A stretch of 5,438 nucleotides of DNA from Spirochaetales bacterium (GTDB lineage: Bacteria; Spirochaetota; Spirochaetia; ARS1246), in assembly GCA_018644745.1 (NCBI GenBank), contig JABGPX010000631.1, positions 1 through 5,438 on the forward strand. The letters run 5' to 3'. The notes under the pieces were generated by a model. That model was given only the letters and a program-made list of their open reading frames with translations. It was not told where the DNA came from and made no database searches. Made by a program: the position numbers and the translations under genes. This document shows positions 4,729 to 5,438 of the stretch, piece after piece; positions within the stretch are counted from its first letter, which is position 1; each line of letters opens with the position of its first letter.

Positions 4729-5438
4729 ATGAAGAAGATCATTTGGGTACTGGTACTTGCAGTGTTTGTAAGTTTTTCCGGTGTATTTGCGTCGGGATCA
4801 GATGAGGCCACGGATACCGATGAAACTTATCACATGTCCATTTTGATGAGTATGGCTATAAATCCGGATATTCAACAAAGCGATGAGAATCCGATCGGTC
4901 AGTTCATCAAGGACAAATTCAACATTGTTTTCGATTATATCCCGATCGTCGGCGACTGGATGGAGAAGGTGAATCTGGTTCTTGCTACGGGAGATTATCC
5001 TGATATAGTCGGTATGAACGATGTTGCAACGATGCGTAAATTCATCGAATCAGGAGCGTCGCTCAACTTAGAAGAATATTTCGATATTGCTCCTAATTTT
5101 GAAAAAGTATTCGCCAATCAGATTCCTTTATGGAGAGGGTATTCCGATACCGGCAAGGTGCATCACTGGGAATCCGGCGTTGGAGGAATAGTTGGAGATG
5201 GAAGTATAGGCGCGGTCGCAGGCACCCCTTTTATTCCCGGCGATATCGCTGTGCGAACCGACGCTCTCGAGGCGCAGGGATGGCCTGACATATCATCGGA
5301 GTCGGCTCTTGTCGCGTTTCTCAAACAAGCGGTCGTGGACTTCCCGGAAACTGACGGTTTTAAAACGGTCGGCCTTTCGGCACCCTTTGGCGAGCCCTGG
5401 GGCCTGCAGGGCATCGCGCCTATCGCGTACGAAAAGGG
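4729..5438 (+). CDS. Extracellular solute-binding protein family 1 (LplA/aldouronate type), ABC sugar uptake, 3'-truncated
   Basis: This is the N-terminal 236 residues of a periplasmic binding protein that captures a carbohydrate for an ABC importer; full-length relatives have about 500 residues and the frame is open to the window end. ATG 4729 has GAAGGAG (4716-4722) six bases upstream. Residues 1-21 are a Sec signal peptide (MKK, hydrophobic core, cleavage likely after VFA21). There is no lipobox cysteine, so the protein should be soluble or periplasmic, not a lipoprotein, as in many spirochaetes. Mature features fit family 1 binding proteins of the LplA/YtcQ branch: PIGQFIKDKFNI (55-66), NLVLATGDYPDIVGM (82-96), then a segment with SLNLEEYFD (111-119) and VRTDALEAQGWPDI (175-188). 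Its neighbour is a divergent DeoR regulator. Permease genes are expected to follow outside the window. The substrate cannot be read from this part; oligosaccharide or aldouronate-like sugars are the usual ligands. Confidence 0.9.
   Translation, partial: MKKIIWVLVLAVFVSFSGVFASGSDEATDTDETYHMSILMSMAINPDIQQSDENPIGQFIKDKFNIVFDYIPIVGDWMEKVNLVLATGDYPDIVGMNDVATMRKFIESGASLNLEEYFDIAPNFEKVFANQIPLWRGYSDTGKVHHWESGVGGIVGDGSIGAVAGTPFIPGDIAVRTDALEAQGWPDISSESALVAFLKQAVVDFPETDGFKTVGLSAPFGEPWGLQGIAPIAYEK

Noticed and set aside
1..5438. CRISPR arrays, tRNA or rRNA genes.
   Set aside because: No regularly spaced repeats of CRISPR length and no tRNA-like cloverleaf or rRNA sequence could be recognised on either strand by eye.

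Overview
The window looks like a piece of chromosome from a free-living, moderate-GC bacterium, most probably a spirochaete. The main support is the truncated solute-binding protein at the right edge. It has a Sec signal peptide ending in a VFA|SG-type site with no lipobox cysteine, as is common in Spirochaeta/Sediminispirochaeta-like sugar-binding proteins, whereas Firmicutes homologues of this type are usually lipoproteins. This placement is an inference and not certain.

Layout. The left 3.4 kb is an accessory, patchwork region. It holds (i) the 3' part of a Fic-family gene (+), running in from the left edge; (ii) a fragment of an aldehyde dehydrogenase (ALDH) gene on the minus strand; (iii) a complete higB-higA type II toxin-antitoxin pair (+) with its own promoter and a candidate operator; (iv) a second, larger ALDH remnant on the minus strand in which the N-terminal part is joined in frame to the C-terminal tail with the catalytic middle missing; (v) about 400 bp of decayed sequence ending in a helically phased array of TGTCRYAA octamers; and (vi) a complete class II-type Fic protein on the minus strand. 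The ALDH pieces occur in the scrambled order N-term, C-term, [higBA], middle, so the toxin-antitoxin pair sits inside the wreckage of one or two puuC-like genes.

The right 1.9 kb is an ordinary catabolic transport locus. A DeoR-family repressor gene (-) diverges from a gene for an extracellular family 1 (LplA/aldouronate-type) solute-binding protein (+), which is cut by the window end. The 351-bp divergent intergenic region has a good sigma70-type promoter facing each way and the same 9-mer, TGATCAAAA, at both. The likely arrangement is a DeoR regulator controlling itself and an ABC sugar-uptake operon whose permease genes lie beyond the right edge.

I found no gene set that clearly forms an undescribed system. 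The points most worth checking are the scrambled ALDH around higBA, the phased octamer array with its protein-like remnants, the apparently leaderless higB message, and the shared candidate operator of the DeoR/ABC pair.
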